From the NCBI RefSeq assembly GCF_016757755.1, contig NZ_CP068437.1, forward strand, positions 186,001 through 250,000: a stretch of DNA of 64,000 nucleotides. The letters run 5' to 3'. The position numbers were made by a program, and so were the translations under genes. The notes beneath the pieces were generated by a model. The model had not been told where the DNA came from. It did not search any database and saw nothing but the letters and a program-made list of their open reading frames with translations. Source of the DNA: Shewanella sp. KX20019 (GTDB lineage: Bacteria; Pseudomonadota; Gammaproteobacteria; Enterobacterales; Shewanellaceae). Shown here in pieces: positions 9,232 through 18,118 of the stretch (positions are counted from its first letter, which is position 1; the number at the start of each line of letters is the position of its first letter).

Positions 9232-9992
9232 AGTCGTTGATATTACGAATATCTTTAACTTTAATCGGGTTATGGTTTGGCGTTGTTCAGGCTGAAACGC
9301 CTGAGTTGACCAAGCTGGACCGTTTGATGTCGCAGCAGCTGCAAGTCGAGCGCGCAACGGCGGCCTTGCAAATAGAGGCACAGCAATCGCTGGCGGATAA
9401 TCAGCGCCTCTTAGCGCTTTATCAGCAGGAGCATAAGGCGCTGACCAACGCCCTTGAGCGGCAGCAGCTGCAGCAGAGTGAAGTCGCTGAACAGCGTATC
9501 GAGTTACTCAATTCGCAGGCACAGCAAGAGCAACGCAGTGAGCAATATTTGCAGCAATTGGAGCAGGGGTTACAACTTGTTAGCTCTTTATGGCTGCAGC
9601 TCCCGCACCCGTTACAGCAAGGCTTGCAAGCAGAGTCGCAGCAATTAGCCGATCTGCAATTAGGCTTGAGTGTGCGCTATGGCGCGTTGATCGCTATTTT
9701 GTCGCGGCTAGAAGAATTTAACGCCAGTATCAGCCTGCATCAGGGGACTATCGTTCACGAAGCGGAAAACTGGCGGGCAGAGCAGCTGTTTATCGGCTTA
9801 GCGCAAGGTTATTACCGCTTGCCTGATGGCAAAGGTGTCGGGGTTGGTTATGCCACCGATGGCCTGTGGCAATGGCACAGTGCACCGCAATATAAGGCGC
9901 AGATCAACCATGCTTTTGCAATCTACCAAGGGCAGCAGTCCGTTGAGTTTGTCAGTCTACCGTTAGCTGCTGTTGCGGAGGTTCAGCCATGA
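9228..9992 (+). CDS. DUF3450 periplasmic coiled-coil protein of the TonB2 cluster
   Basis: The 254-residue protein has a signal peptide ending VQA, a Gln/Glu-rich coiled coil at about 30-125, and a globular tail with DGLWQWHSAPQYKAQI. It fits DUF3450, a family found with ExbB/ExbD/TonB2 in Vibrio and Shewanella. It is expected to sit in the periplasm with the ExbB-like TtpC protein. The start is GTG at 9228, overlapping the ABC stop (GTGA). The stop overlaps the next ATG (ATGA). The tight overlaps argue for one transcript with coupled translation. Confidence 0.82.
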   Translation: MKSLILRISLTLIGLWFGVVQAETPELTKLDRLMSQQLQVERATAALQIEAQQSLADNQRLLALYQQEHKALTNALERQQLQQSEVAEQRIELLNSQAQQEQRSEQYLQQLEQGLQLVSSLWLQLPHPLQQGLQAESQQLADLQLGLSVRYGALIAILSRLEEFNASISLHQGTIVHEAENWRAEQLFIGLAQGYYRLPDGKGVGVGYATDGLWQWHSAPQYKAQINHAFAIYQGQQSVEFVSLPLAAVAEVQP

Positions 9993-11227
9993 GACGGGTG
10001 ATAATGTTAGGTCTTAGCTTAGTGATGCTGGTAGCGCCTCTATGGGGAAATGCCGCCCCAAGCATTGCCCAGGTAAGTGTGCAATTTGAGCAGCGATTGG
10101 CACACGCTCAGCAGCGGCATCAAAAGGTTACAGAGCAATTATTGCAGCAGCGAAAACCGCAGCTACAGCAATTGCAGCAGCTGGAAAGTCAGCTTATTGT
10201 TCTGCGTCAGCAATTGACGGGGCGTACTCGCGCTAAGGATGAGCAGTTTATGTCACTGCAAAGCCTACAGCAGCGTTTGAGTCAATGGCAGCAGCAGAGT
10301 CGCTATGTTGAAAACCTGTTAGCACGGTACTTGGGTAGCGGCATTGATGTGAATGACCCGCTGCAGTTTAGTCGTCGTTTAACGGCGCTGAAGCAGGCCA
10401 CGAACCCAGCTTGGCAAAAAGCGGAAGTCGTGGCATTAGATGGTCGTATGGTTAAAGGTACGCAGCTCACACTCGGGCCGTTGAGCTGGTTTGTTAATGG
10501 TGAGGGGCAAGGTTTTATTGTGGATACTCTAGCCAGCCCAGCGGCGCTAATTATGCCGTCGCCGCAGATACTGAGTGATCCACTGGCGATGCCTGTAGAC
10601 ATTAGCCAAGACAAAGCCATTCGCATTGCTGCCAATAAAGGTGGCTGGTTGGCAAAGCTTGATCGCGGCGGGATCTGGGTGTATCCGATTGTCATTCTGG
10701 GCGGATTGGCCCTGCTGGTGGCACTGATAAAACTCTTCGCACTAACCCAGATGACCAAGCTGCAACCGCAACTCGCGCAGCGTGCACTGGACGGTGAACA
10801 GCCAGATAGTGGCGGTTGGCAACAACAGTTGTTTGAGCTGGCCAATAGCCATCGTCATTGGCCACATGAAGCGTTGGCTGACAAGTTGCACCATCAATTA
10901 CTGCAATGGAAATCTCAACTGGATAGTAAAATGGTGATGTTAGCGGCAGCAGCAGCTGTGGCACCTCTGCTGGGCTTGTTAGGTACCGTTAGCGGCATGA
11001 TCCACACTTTTGAGATGATGAACCTATTTGGTAATCAAGATCAAAATATGCTGGCTGGTGGGATCTCTGAGGCGCTAGTAACGACCGAGTTAGGTTTAGT
11101 TGTGGCGGTGCCGACATTGCTGTTACACGCCTATATTAATCGTCGCCACCAAGCCTATCTGGCGCAACTGGAAGCCGATACGGTGTTACTGGCTGAGTTG
11201 AGTCGAGTTAATCGGGAGGCGCTATGA
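9989..11227 (+). CDS. exbB: TtpC-type ExbB protein with periplasmic extension
   Basis: The 412-residue protein is three times longer than standard TonB-system motor subunits of the ExbB core. It has a signal peptide ending GNA, a Gln-rich periplasmic coiled coil (30-115), a linker, then three membrane helices: IWVYPIVILGGLALLVALI near 230, VAPLLGLLGTVSGMI near 325 and LVTTELGLVVAVPTLLL near 365. The last two are the MotA/TolQ/ExbB domain. In Vibrio, TtpC is required for TonB2 function. It overlaps both neighbours by 4 bases (ATGA). Confidence 0.88.
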   Translation: MRRVIMLGLSLVMLVAPLWGNAAPSIAQVSVQFEQRLAHAQQRHQKVTEQLLQQRKPQLQQLQQLESQLIVLRQQLTGRTRAKDEQFMSLQSLQQRLSQWQQQSRYVENLLARYLGSGIDVNDPLQFSRRLTALKQATNPAWQKAEVVALDGRMVKGTQLTLGPLSWFVNGEGQGFIVDTLASPAALIMPSPQILSDPLAMPVDISQDKAIRIAANKGGWLAKLDRGGIWVYPIVILGGLALLVALIKLFALTQMTKLQPQLAQRALDGEQPDSGGWQQQLFELANSHRHWPHEALADKLHHQLLQWKSQLDSKMVMLAAAAAVAPLLGLLGTVSGMIHTFEMMNLFGNQDQNMLAGGISEALVTTELGLVVAVPTLLLHAYINRRHQAYLAQLEADTVLLAELSRVNREAL

Positions 11228-11628
11228 TCGAGATCTTATTATCGGTTAATGGGGTGATTCTGGGGTTGATCAGCTTGCTGGCACTTGCCATCTACTGGCA
11301 GGTATCTGATCTATTGCAGCAGTTGTTTCTTGGCCAGCCCAATTCCGCCACTCAACTGACTCTATGTTTGCTGCGTTGCCGGCAATTGGCTGGTTGGATC
11401 ACGGTACTGCCATTACTTGGGCTATTAGGGACGGTTTCGGGCCTATTGAACAGTTTTAGCGGTCTAGCCAGTGGCGATCAGCAAGTACTGACCGGCGGTA
11501 TTGCTGAGGCATTACTAACGACTCAACTCGGACTCACAACAGCTTTACCCGCATTACTCTTGTTGATGCTGTGTCAGCGCCGTTGTGAGCGCGGCTCACT
11601 GGAGGCTGCATGCATCGACATTCAATAA
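11224..11628 (+). CDS. exbB: short ExbB proton-channel subunit
   Basis: The 134-residue protein has three membrane helices: residues 8-25, LPLLGLLGTVSGLL near 60, and the final TTQLGLTTALPALLLLM near 105-120. This is the compact form of ExbB seen in TonB2 clusters. With ExbD it forms the proton-driven motor that energises TonB. It overlaps the upstream gene by 4 bases (ATGA) and the downstream exbD gene by 19 bases. Confidence 0.87.
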   Translation: MIEILLSVNGVILGLISLLALAIYWQVSDLLQQLFLGQPNSATQLTLCLLRCRQLAGWITVLPLLGLLGTVSGLLNSFSGLASGDQQVLTGGIAEALLTTQLGLTTALPALLLLMLCQRRCERGSLEAACIDIQ

Positions 11629-12017
11629 CCGACAGTGGTGAGCAAAACCTAACTATCGACATTGGTCCACTGCTGGATGTGGTGTTTATTCTACTGATCT
11701 TCTTCATCGTGTCAGCAGTCTTCGTGCAAGATACAGGCATTGAGGTCGATCGCCCAGCCAGCATCAGCCAAGGCGATGCACAGCAGCAAGCAGTGCTCAT
11801 TGCCCTGAGTGCAGAAGGGGAAGTCTGGCATGGCGGTATGCAAATTGGGATGGCGGGAGTCACACCTATGCTTAAACAGCAGATGCGCAAAGGCCGCAGT
11901 GCGGTGATTGTACAAGCAGACAAACATAGCCTGACCGCAGCACTAATACAGCTGGTGGACTTGTGCAAATTGGCAGGTTTTTCTCAGGTCAGCGTTGCCA
12001 CTAAGTCGGGGTCTTAG
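11610..12017 (+). CDS. exbD: ExbD-type motor subunit
   Basis: The 135-residue protein has a short cytoplasmic N-terminus, one membrane helix at about 20-42 (LLDVVFILLIFFIVSAVF) and a periplasmic domain. Asp23 in the helix is at the position of the essential protonatable aspartate of ExbD/TolR. The gene overlaps the short exbB by 19 bases and ends 2 bases before tonB, consistent with fixed stoichiometry from one mRNA. Confidence 0.9.
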   Translation: MHRHSITDSGEQNLTIDIGPLLDVVFILLIFFIVSAVFVQDTGIEVDRPASISQGDAQQQAVLIALSAEGEVWHGGMQIGMAGVTPMLKQQMRKGRSAVIVQADKHSLTAALIQLVDLCKLAGFSQVSVATKSGS

Positions 12018-12019
12018 CG

Positions 12020-12655
12020 ATGTTATTACGTTGGGGGATCAACAGTGCCACGGCGCTTGCGCTATTGATGGGATTGTGGTGTTTGCTGCATCTGCAGAGC
12101 GCGCCACCGCCACCACAGCAAGCATTGCAGATACGGCAACTGACGACGGTTGCTTTACCTGTGCCGCCACCACCGCCACCCAGTCAGCCTAGGCTGCAGC
12201 AAAATACCGCGGTGGATCTGCAGCTGTCAGCCGCCGCAGCGCAGGTGCAACTCGAGGTGACCTTGTTAGATGTCCCCTTGCCTGAGTTAAGCGAGCCTAG
12301 TGCGCTGAGTAATGCACCGCTAGTAGAGTCTATCCGTTTCGATACCGAGGCGTTAATGACCGCTATCACCACGTTTAGTTTAGATGAATTGGACGAGATG
12401 CCGCGCTTGTTGACGCCAATTTCAGTGCGCTTACCGAAGCAGCTACGTCAGCAGGGCGTGCGTGAAGCCCTGTTGCAGTTACATGTCATTATCCACGAGA
12501 GTGGCAAGGTGGAGCTGGTGAATGTTGAGTTGGCCGAATATCCAGAGTTAGCACTATTGGCACAACAAATTGTCAATCAAGCGCGCTTTAGTTCCCCTCG
12601 GCGAGAAAGCAGCAAAGTTAAAGCCGAATTTCTTTGGCCTCTAAAGGTATCTTAA
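12020..12655 (+). CDS. tonB: TonB2-type energy transducer
   Basis: The 211-residue protein has an N-terminal membrane helix (about 8-26), proline-rich stretches at 29-33 and 46-57 and a TonB C-terminal domain at about 130-211 (LRQQGVREALLQLHVIIHESG). This length and short proline region match TonB2 rather than classical TonB1. It probably serves the receptor at 2174, though TonB2 proteins often serve several receptors. The stop codon shares one base with the next ATG. Confidence 0.88.
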   Translation: MLLRWGINSATALALLMGLWCLLHLQSAPPPPQQALQIRQLTTVALPVPPPPPPSQPRLQQNTAVDLQLSAAAAQVQLEVTLLDVPLPELSEPSALSNAPLVESIRFDTEALMTAITTFSLDELDEMPRLLTPISVRLPKQLRQQGVREALLQLHVIIHESGKVELVNVELAEYPELALLAQQIVNQARFSSPRRESSKVKAEFLWPLKVS

Positions 12656-13989
12656 TGAAATATTTGATTTTAGTAATGTGTTGTCTGACAGTCAATTTTA
12701 GTGAGGCAGCCGAAGATTTCCACTGGGATGGCGGTGAACTACAGTTCGACTTTAGCTCGATTGCTTATCAGCAACGTGAACCGAAGATCACCCAAGAAGA
12801 GTATCTACTGCTTAATGACGTTGTTGGTTTAGTGAAGCAACAACGGCAAGACGATGCTATCGCAGAGTTGAATTTGCAGCTGGTACGCAGCCCAAGTGCG
12901 GCGTTATGGTTCTCACTCGCGCAGCTGCAACAGCAGCAAGATCAGATGGCAGCCGCGCTAGCTTCATTTCGTCACGCCATCGCCTTGTTGCCGCACTTCA
13001 CCCGAGCTCACGAATCGCTAGGGCTATTGCTCACTCAGCAGGGAGACTATGACGGCGCTCGGCCGCACCTGCGCCAAGCTGCCAGCCAAGGTGCGCCAGC
13101 ACAAATCTACGCCATGTTAGGTTACGGCTACTTGCAAACTCAACAGCCGCAAGCGGCCAAAGCCGCCTACAGTCATGCATTGATGCTGGCTGGGGATAAT
13201 TCTCAATGGCAGCGTGGGCTACTACACGCCGCAATGGCAGCTGGCGACAGCGCGCTAGCGAACTCGCTGACCGAACAATTACTGGCAGCCAGTCCAGAGG
13301 ATGCGCAGTTACATCGGCTACGGGCTAGCTTAGCGCAGCAACAACAGTTGTGGGCACAAGCAATAGCAAGTTTAGAGGTAGCGCAGCAGTTACAGCCCGA
13401 TGACGCGGTGCAATGGCAATTGACGCAATTGTACTTTGACCAAGGTTATTACACCTTAGCGCAGCCCCATTTACAGCAGCTATTGGAAAGCGGTATTGAC
13501 GGGCGTCAGCAGCGTCTGCTCGAAGTGGCGGATTACCTGATTGGTCAGCAACAACCGCAGCAGGCTGAAGCGCTATTGATCTCGCTTTTAAGCAACGCGT
13601 CTTTGAGTGCAAGTCAACGTAGCCACGGACTGACCAGTCAAGCGCAGCTGTTGACTGATAACAACTCACAGCGTTCGCAGCGTAAACAGGTTGGGCTTCT
13701 CAACAAGGCCCTGCGGCTCGATCCGCTTAATGGTCCTGCATTGATAGCTTTAGCTAAGCGCTATGAGACGAACGAATTGGTGCAGGCCGAAACCCTCTAT
13801 CGCCGCGCAGCGGCATTATCATCGGTTAGATTAGAAGCGCTGCAGCGCCATGCTCAGTTGTTACTTGCACAGCAGGCATATCACCGTGCCGAGCAATTGT
13901 TACGCCAAGCGGTGAAGCAAGCGCCTAATGATCTGCAATTACGCGACAATTTAGCGTTAGTCACTCGAATGGTACAGAGCCAAGGTTGA
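12655..13989 (+). CDS. secreted TPR protein of the TonB2 cluster
   Basis: The 444-residue protein has a signal peptide (SEAA cleavage region near residue 19), an acidic/aromatic N-terminal segment and TPR-like helical repeats from about 55 to the end (for example LVRSPSAALWFSLAQLQQQQ and LYRRAAALSSVRLEALQRHA). A TPR protein ends TonB2 clusters of Shewanella and Vibrio and may scaffold or tune the complex. I use the ATG at 12655, with AAAGG 8 bases upstream. An in-frame TTG at 12634 lies inside tonB. It is the last gene of the run. Confidence 0.82.
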   Translation: MKYLILVMCCLTVNFSEAAEDFHWDGGELQFDFSSIAYQQREPKITQEEYLLLNDVVGLVKQQRQDDAIAELNLQLVRSPSAALWFSLAQLQQQQDQMAAALASFRHAIALLPHFTRAHESLGLLLTQQGDYDGARPHLRQAASQGAPAQIYAMLGYGYLQTQQPQAAKAAYSHALMLAGDNSQWQRGLLHAAMAAGDSALANSLTEQLLAASPEDAQLHRLRASLAQQQQLWAQAIASLEVAQQLQPDDAVQWQLTQLYFDQGYYTLAQPHLQQLLESGIDGRQQRLLEVADYLIGQQQPQQAEALLISLLSNASLSASQRSHGLTSQAQLLTDNNSQRSQRKQVGLLNKALRLDPLNGPALIALAKRYETNELVQAETLYRRAAALSSVRLEALQRHAQLLLAQQAYHRAEQLLRQAVKQAPNDLQLRDNLALVTRMVQSQG

Positions 13990-14110
13990 TAGTTTTTACC
14001 GGGGTTTAGTCGATGCCTAACCCCCGCCATTAGCTGCTGAAAGAGCACTTGTTCCGATTAGTTAAAACACGATAGCTGGCCACTCGGTCACTATATTCTG
14101 GAGACCCCGT

Positions 14111-14761
14111 ATGAGATTACTGCTTGCTATAACCTTAATGTTCACATCCCTCTATAGCTTTGCTATTGCAGCAGAAAACGATGTTGAAGAAGTGCTGACA
14201 TTCTATGAGAATGGACAACAGCTGCTTGAAAAACGCGGCATTAAGTACATAAAAACTGAGTCTGTTGTCGTGGTTGGCAATGAAACGACGCTAAAGGCAG
14301 CGCTAGATGCATTAAAAGAAGTTTCAATCTTAAAGGTTGTTGAAGCGTTATCAAAAGATGGGGTCGAGTCCTTAGAATTTAATCGACGATACATAAGAAG
14401 GGATGACGGCAGTGAAATAATCGTTGTGTATGATGACTATGGCAAGGAGATAAGGGTTTTGGATGATTTTGGGAAGGGACGTGAAATCACATTTGATTAC
14501 GTTGGTAACAATGTGGTCAAGAGGAGTGATTCTGAACTTGGCGATATTATTAACCGCTATGATGCTAATGGGCTGAAAACGGCAGAAATTCATATTGACC
14601 ATGACGGAGTTGAAAAGGTAATACAGCAGAACCCAAATAGGAATTTAAAGATGGATAATGAATGCGCTGACAAATGCTTCAAGGAAATCGAAGCCAAAAA
14701 GCTATTATCATTAGAGCAACAGAGATCGTGTTTTCATCAATGTATGCGCCCTGTGCATTAA
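14111..14761 (+). CDS. secreted orphan protein with YD-like strands and twin CX3C
   Basis: I do not recognise a family for this 216-residue protein. It has a signal peptide ending AIAA near residue 21. The middle (about 100-165) repeats short hairpin-like units (VYDDYGKEIRVLDD, FDYVGNNVVK, NRYDANGLKTAEI) that resemble YD/RHS repeats. The C-terminus has two CX3C pairs, Cys185/Cys189 and Cys207/Cys211, separated by 17 residues, suited to a disulfide-linked helical hairpin. It is preceded by GGAG 8 bases before the ATG, is not in an obvious operon, and is followed by a strong terminator. A role at the envelope is an inference only. Confidence 0.55.
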   Translation: MRLLLAITLMFTSLYSFAIAAENDVEEVLTFYENGQQLLEKRGIKYIKTESVVVVGNETTLKAALDALKEVSILKVVEALSKDGVESLEFNRRYIRRDDGSEIIVVYDDYGKEIRVLDDFGKGREITFDYVGNNVVKRSDSELGDIINRYDANGLKTAEIHIDHDGVEKVIQQNPNRNLKMDNECADKCFKEIEAKKLLSLEQQRSCFHQCMRPVH

Positions 14762-14831
14762 AACTAAATTGTGGTTTAACACTCTCAGCAGTCAAGGCGC
14801 TTTCACTGTTGAATGTTTAAAGGAGGAAAAC

Positions 14832-14863
14832 ATCCGAAGTCGTCAACTTCGGATTGGTTTTTT
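14832..14863. terminator. rho-independent terminator, probably bidirectional
   Basis: A perfect 9-base-pair stem (ATCCGAAGT/ACTTCGGAT) with a 5-base loop is followed on the + strand by TGGTTTTTTA. Read on the - strand the same stem is followed by GTTTTCC. It separates the orphan gene from the convergent outer-membrane channel gene. Confidence 0.8.
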
Positions 14864-14892
14864 AGTCTGGGGTTTATGGTCATTTTTCTAAA

Positions 14893-15675
14893 TTAGAAGG
14901 TGTACGATCCGGTCAGTAAAAACATGTCAGCTTTGCTGGTTTTATATCCGTACCAGCTATCATTTTGTCTAAACATAGCCGAAACTGACAGCGATTTGTC
15001 GAACTTATACGTTAGCGCAATATCAGCCATATAACCGGAGTTATGTGCTTCGGCATCATTTTTGTCGGTATAGCCAATAGCGTGCTCGGCTACTCGATCA
15101 AATACACCAAAATATCTCGCTTTAATGCTTATTTTGTCGGTAATAGGGTATTGCGCCGAAGTATTGAATGCATAACCAGAGAAGCCATCATAGCGTGCTC
15201 CGGCATTGTCGATGCTCACATAGTTTGCTCCCCCTCCAAAGTACAGTTTTACCCCTGCTAACTTCATGTCATATGACAGGCCTAACTTCATATTGCTTTC
15301 GTAACCGTTGGTATTAGCCCAGAAGAACTCATCAACCATGTAGTTTAGACCTGGAATAAAACCAGTTTTTATATTAGCAACGCCAGAGAACTTGAATGTA
15401 GACCATGCTTCACCAAGCGCAGTGGCCATAGGATCTGAAGAGGATTGCTCAAGGTTTTCAAAGATCCCAACGGTCGCGATACGGCCCCAGTCTTCAACTC
15501 GGACATTAGCAACAGTCAAAAGGCTGCGGTCAAACTGATTCTTATTGTCTTCTAGAGTCGAATCCGTATGGAATATATAGCCGGCGGTCACGGTGGTGAA
15601 ATCTTTGGCTGAGGCTTGTAAACTACAAGCAGCTAAAATGATAGGTAATGCTATTTTTGTTAGTTTGTTCATCAC
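14893..15675 (-). CDS. OmpK/Tsx-like outer-membrane channel of the ASST module
   Basis: The 260-residue protein has a signal peptide ending ASA, alternating beta strands and a C-terminal phenylalanine (GSYTF), as in outer-membrane barrels. Segments such as NYVSIDNAGARYDGFSGYA resemble the OmpK/Tsx channel family. It is clearly related to the protein at 28316-29062, which shares the same GYA and ARYPxT/F pattern. It lies downstream of the sulfotransferase gene in the same direction with a terminator-like stem between, so it may be expressed at lower level from the same promoter. The role is inferred to be entry of small aromatic or sulfated compounds into the periplasm. Confidence 0.62.
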   Translation of the reverse strand: MMNKLTKIALPIILAACSLQASAKDFTTVTAGYIFHTDSTLEDNKNQFDRSLLTVANVRVEDWGRIATVGIFENLEQSSSDPMATALGEAWSTFKFSGVANIKTGFIPGLNYMVDEFFWANTNGYESNMKLGLSYDMKLAGVKLYFGGGANYVSIDNAGARYDGFSGYAFNTSAQYPITDKISIKARYFGVFDRVAEHAIGYTDKNDAEAHNSGYMADIALTYKFDKSLSVSAMFRQNDSWYGYKTSKADMFLLTGSYTF

Positions 15676-15689
15676 GTCTTCTCTTATTG

Positions 15690-15710
15690 TAAAAAGGGAC
15701 CGAAGTCCCT
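15690..15710 (-). terminator. UUCG-loop terminator after the ASST gene
   Basis: On the - strand AGGGAC-TTCG-GTCCCT is followed by TTTTT. The stem is 6 base pairs with a stable UUCG tetraloop. It sits between the sulfotransferase gene and the downstream channel gene, so it would reduce read-through. Confidence 0.7.
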
Positions 15711-15723
15711 ACAGCTTTTACGA

Positions 15724-17493
15724 TTACTTAACAGCGACATCAGGACGAATGATGAGTGCTCGGTAGGCGGCATTTCGAGGCATTAGATACTTGAACTGCA
15801 TCTCTACAGCAACGTCTTGAGTGCCATCTTTTATTTCATTCAAGACCCCGCCTGAGCGTTTGCCTTTGGTTGCCAGATCGGTATTGGCTGAGAAGGTGAA
15901 CATCGAGTTTTTATCAGCTTCGTAGCTTACGTTTGATGTGACCACCGAGTACCACTCGTAGCCGCGGTCTTTACCGTATTCCCACGTTTGCTCAACGGTC
16001 ATGTCGTCTTCATTGATCTTGTATTCAACGGCACGGCTATATTTCATCGTTGGTAGTGCAGGTTGGTCCATATGACGACCGTCGCCGTTATCAAATGAAA
16101 CAATGCCGGTACTACCATCGCTATAGGTCTTGCCGTTTAACCATGTTGTGTGTTGTGTGTAGGTGAAGTCGAAGTCGCTGTCAGCACAGTAACCTTTCTC
16201 GGTACATTCGATTTTGTCACCGTCAGAATCGACAGGGGTCAATAACTTATCTGCGAGGTCACCCTCCCAGCCAATTGATGGTGAAAGAATCCACTTAACC
16301 TCTTTGTCACGGCCAATCTTGACGTTGCCTTGATGACGTAGCGACAAGATGATTGAATCATCTGCAGCGTCATACTCAACTGAATTTACGTGAGCCCAGT
16401 TTCGACCAGCGCCGACACCTGGAATGTCTCCGAATGGTGCGTCAGGCTCAATCTTGGCTTTCTTACCCAGCTTGTCGCTATCGATGTTCAAACAAACGGC
16501 GCCAGCATCAAGTGCGATCAGCTGAGCATCACGCATGTTGTCTAGGATCTTGTTTAAATCCCACACCTCAACGAGTTTACCTGTAGCGTCCATTTCCAAA
16601 ATATGATCGCGTACCGTATGCACTCGTTTACCGTCATGACGAAGGTAGTCAGTCTTAGCTGCGCGCACTAGGTAGTGACCATTTGGCATTGCCTGCATGT
16701 CGTGTGAGAAATCTTGGTAGCCGCGAGGCAAGTCCCATTCGAAGACCATTTTTCCGAACATATCCATGCGATATATTTTTTGGCCTTGGCCAAAGACGAT
16801 GTCGCCGTTATCGGTTTGATGGAATCCCATCATGATGCCGCGCTTGTTAATGTTTTTAACGTCATGCAGCTGTTTAGTATCAAGCGCCCAGCGGGTCTCA
16901 CCTTTAGTATCCAAGATATAAACGAATGACCAACGATCCCACTCCATCGCACCCATACCACCTTTCCAGGTGATGTCGTAAGAACCTGGAACAGGTAATA
17001 GATAATTCATAAGGTACAAGCGGTCTTCAAATTCTGGATCGACCTTCTTCACCGTGACTTCTGGAAAGTTAGCTTTGACTCCATTTACGACAGCGCCGCC
17101 CTGTTGCGGAAGAGTCCAAATAGAGTAGGTCTCTTCGACTTTGTTGCCGTCTTTGTTGTACTTAAGGGTGACTTGATTGTCATAGTCCGCATATAAGCCG
17201 AAAACGGGAACACCGTTGTGGTTGAGAATGGTTTCTCTGTGGGCATCATACTTAATATCCACCCCGTCTTTACCTTTGCCATGAACGATAACTTCGGCAT
17301 AGTCAATCTCGTAACCACCGAGGTCGATAACGGCAGTTTGCGGCGATAATCCGTACGGGTTAACAATGACTGAGCCTAATTGACCTTGTGCTGGAGGTGG
17401 CTTAATAGCATTGAACTTGCCGGCAGTAGCAGGCATGGCAATAGTCAAAGCGGTTGCAGCTAACGCTGCAGCTAAAATTGTCTTCTTCATCAT
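15724..17493 (-). CDS. assT: periplasmic arylsulfate sulfotransferase (ASST)
   Basis: The enzyme moves sulfate from a phenyl sulfate to a phenolic acceptor in the periplasm through a sulfohistidine intermediate, without PAPS. The 589-residue product has a signal peptide (cleaved near PATAG). Catalytic residues as I recall them for E. coli ASST (His252, His356, Arg374, His436) are found at constant +12 spacing: His264 in FSHDM, His368 in WAHVNS, Arg386 in SLRHQ and His448 in YTQHT. The cysteines of the DsbL-made disulfide (418/424) appear as Cys430 and Cys436, also at +12. It is downstream of dsbL and dsbI on the same strand. Confidence 0.94.
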   Translation of the reverse strand: MMKKTILAAALAATALTIAMPATAGKFNAIKPPPAQGQLGSVIVNPYGLSPQTAVIDLGGYEIDYAEVIVHGKGKDGVDIKYDAHRETILNHNGVPVFGLYADYDNQVTLKYNKDGNKVEETYSIWTLPQQGGAVVNGVKANFPEVTVKKVDPEFEDRLYLMNYLLPVPGSYDITWKGGMGAMEWDRWSFVYILDTKGETRWALDTKQLHDVKNINKRGIMMGFHQTDNGDIVFGQGQKIYRMDMFGKMVFEWDLPRGYQDFSHDMQAMPNGHYLVRAAKTDYLRHDGKRVHTVRDHILEMDATGKLVEVWDLNKILDNMRDAQLIALDAGAVCLNIDSDKLGKKAKIEPDAPFGDIPGVGAGRNWAHVNSVEYDAADDSIILSLRHQGNVKIGRDKEVKWILSPSIGWEGDLADKLLTPVDSDGDKIECTEKGYCADSDFDFTYTQHTTWLNGKTYSDGSTGIVSFDNGDGRHMDQPALPTMKYSRAVEYKINEDDMTVEQTWEYGKDRGYEWYSVVTSNVSYEADKNSMFTFSANTDLATKGKRSGGVLNEIKDGTQDVAVEMQFKYLMPRNAAYRALIIRPDVAVK

Positions 17494-17500
17494 GATTCCT

Positions 17501-18109
17501 TTATTGATAGCTTTTTAATGTTTTAGTAATAAACGCAACGGTAAGAGGTAGAGCACAGAGAATGAATATGGCGTAAGAGATGATGCAATATTGAGCCATG
17601 TTTAGGCCAAGCAGAGACCAGTCATCTTCACCGCAGATCCCAGATGGAGCAAACTCGAAAGGCAGCCATTCATGTAACGGCAGGCCTAATGGGAACGTAG
17701 GTTCTAGTGAGCAAGCATTCGCCCCTTGTCCGGATTGAAATAGATCGAGCCCAGCGTCAGCCGCATGGCTTGATACGTGTTGACCTGCAAGAATTATGGC
17801 CTTGTCTAATCCGTAAATAATTCCGTACCAAGCCAAGGCGAGGCCAATAATTTTGAGTAGCGTACTCGTCGGACTTATTAGGATGATGAGTCCTGCGATC
17901 AATATGCAGAACTGGCTAAATCGGATATAGACACAGTTTTCGCAAGGGTCCATCTCTAGGAACACTTGGAAAAAACCCATAGCAGAGCCGAGTAAAAATA
18001 CACATGCCGCCACCATGACAATCCATACTGCACGTGCCTCTTGTGTGCTCTCTAATGTTTGTAAGGGACTAGCCTGTAAATTAGAAAACCACTGTTTTAA
18101 GTTATTCAT
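17501..18109 (-). CDS. dsbI: DsbI, DsbB-family partner of DsbL
   Basis: The 202-residue inner-membrane protein reoxidises DsbL and passes electrons to quinone. It shows four hydrophobic segments, a CENC pair (Cys56, Cys59) in the first periplasmic loop, and a second pair, Cys133 and Cys159, in the long second loop, the arrangement of DsbB/DsbI. It lies between dsbL (9-base gap) and the sulfotransferase gene (7-base gap), so the three are almost certainly one transcript. Confidence 0.92.
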   Translation of the reverse strand: MNNLKQWFSNLQASPLQTLESTQEARAVWIVMVAACVFLLGSAMGFFQVFLEMDPCENCVYIRFSQFCILIAGLIILISPTSTLLKIIGLALAWYGIIYGLDKAIILAGQHVSSHAADAGLDLFQSGQGANACSLEPTFPLGLPLHEWLPFEFAPSGICGEDDWSLLGLNMAQYCIISYAIFILCALPLTVAFITKTLKSYQ

Positions 18110-18118
18110 GGTCAGCCC

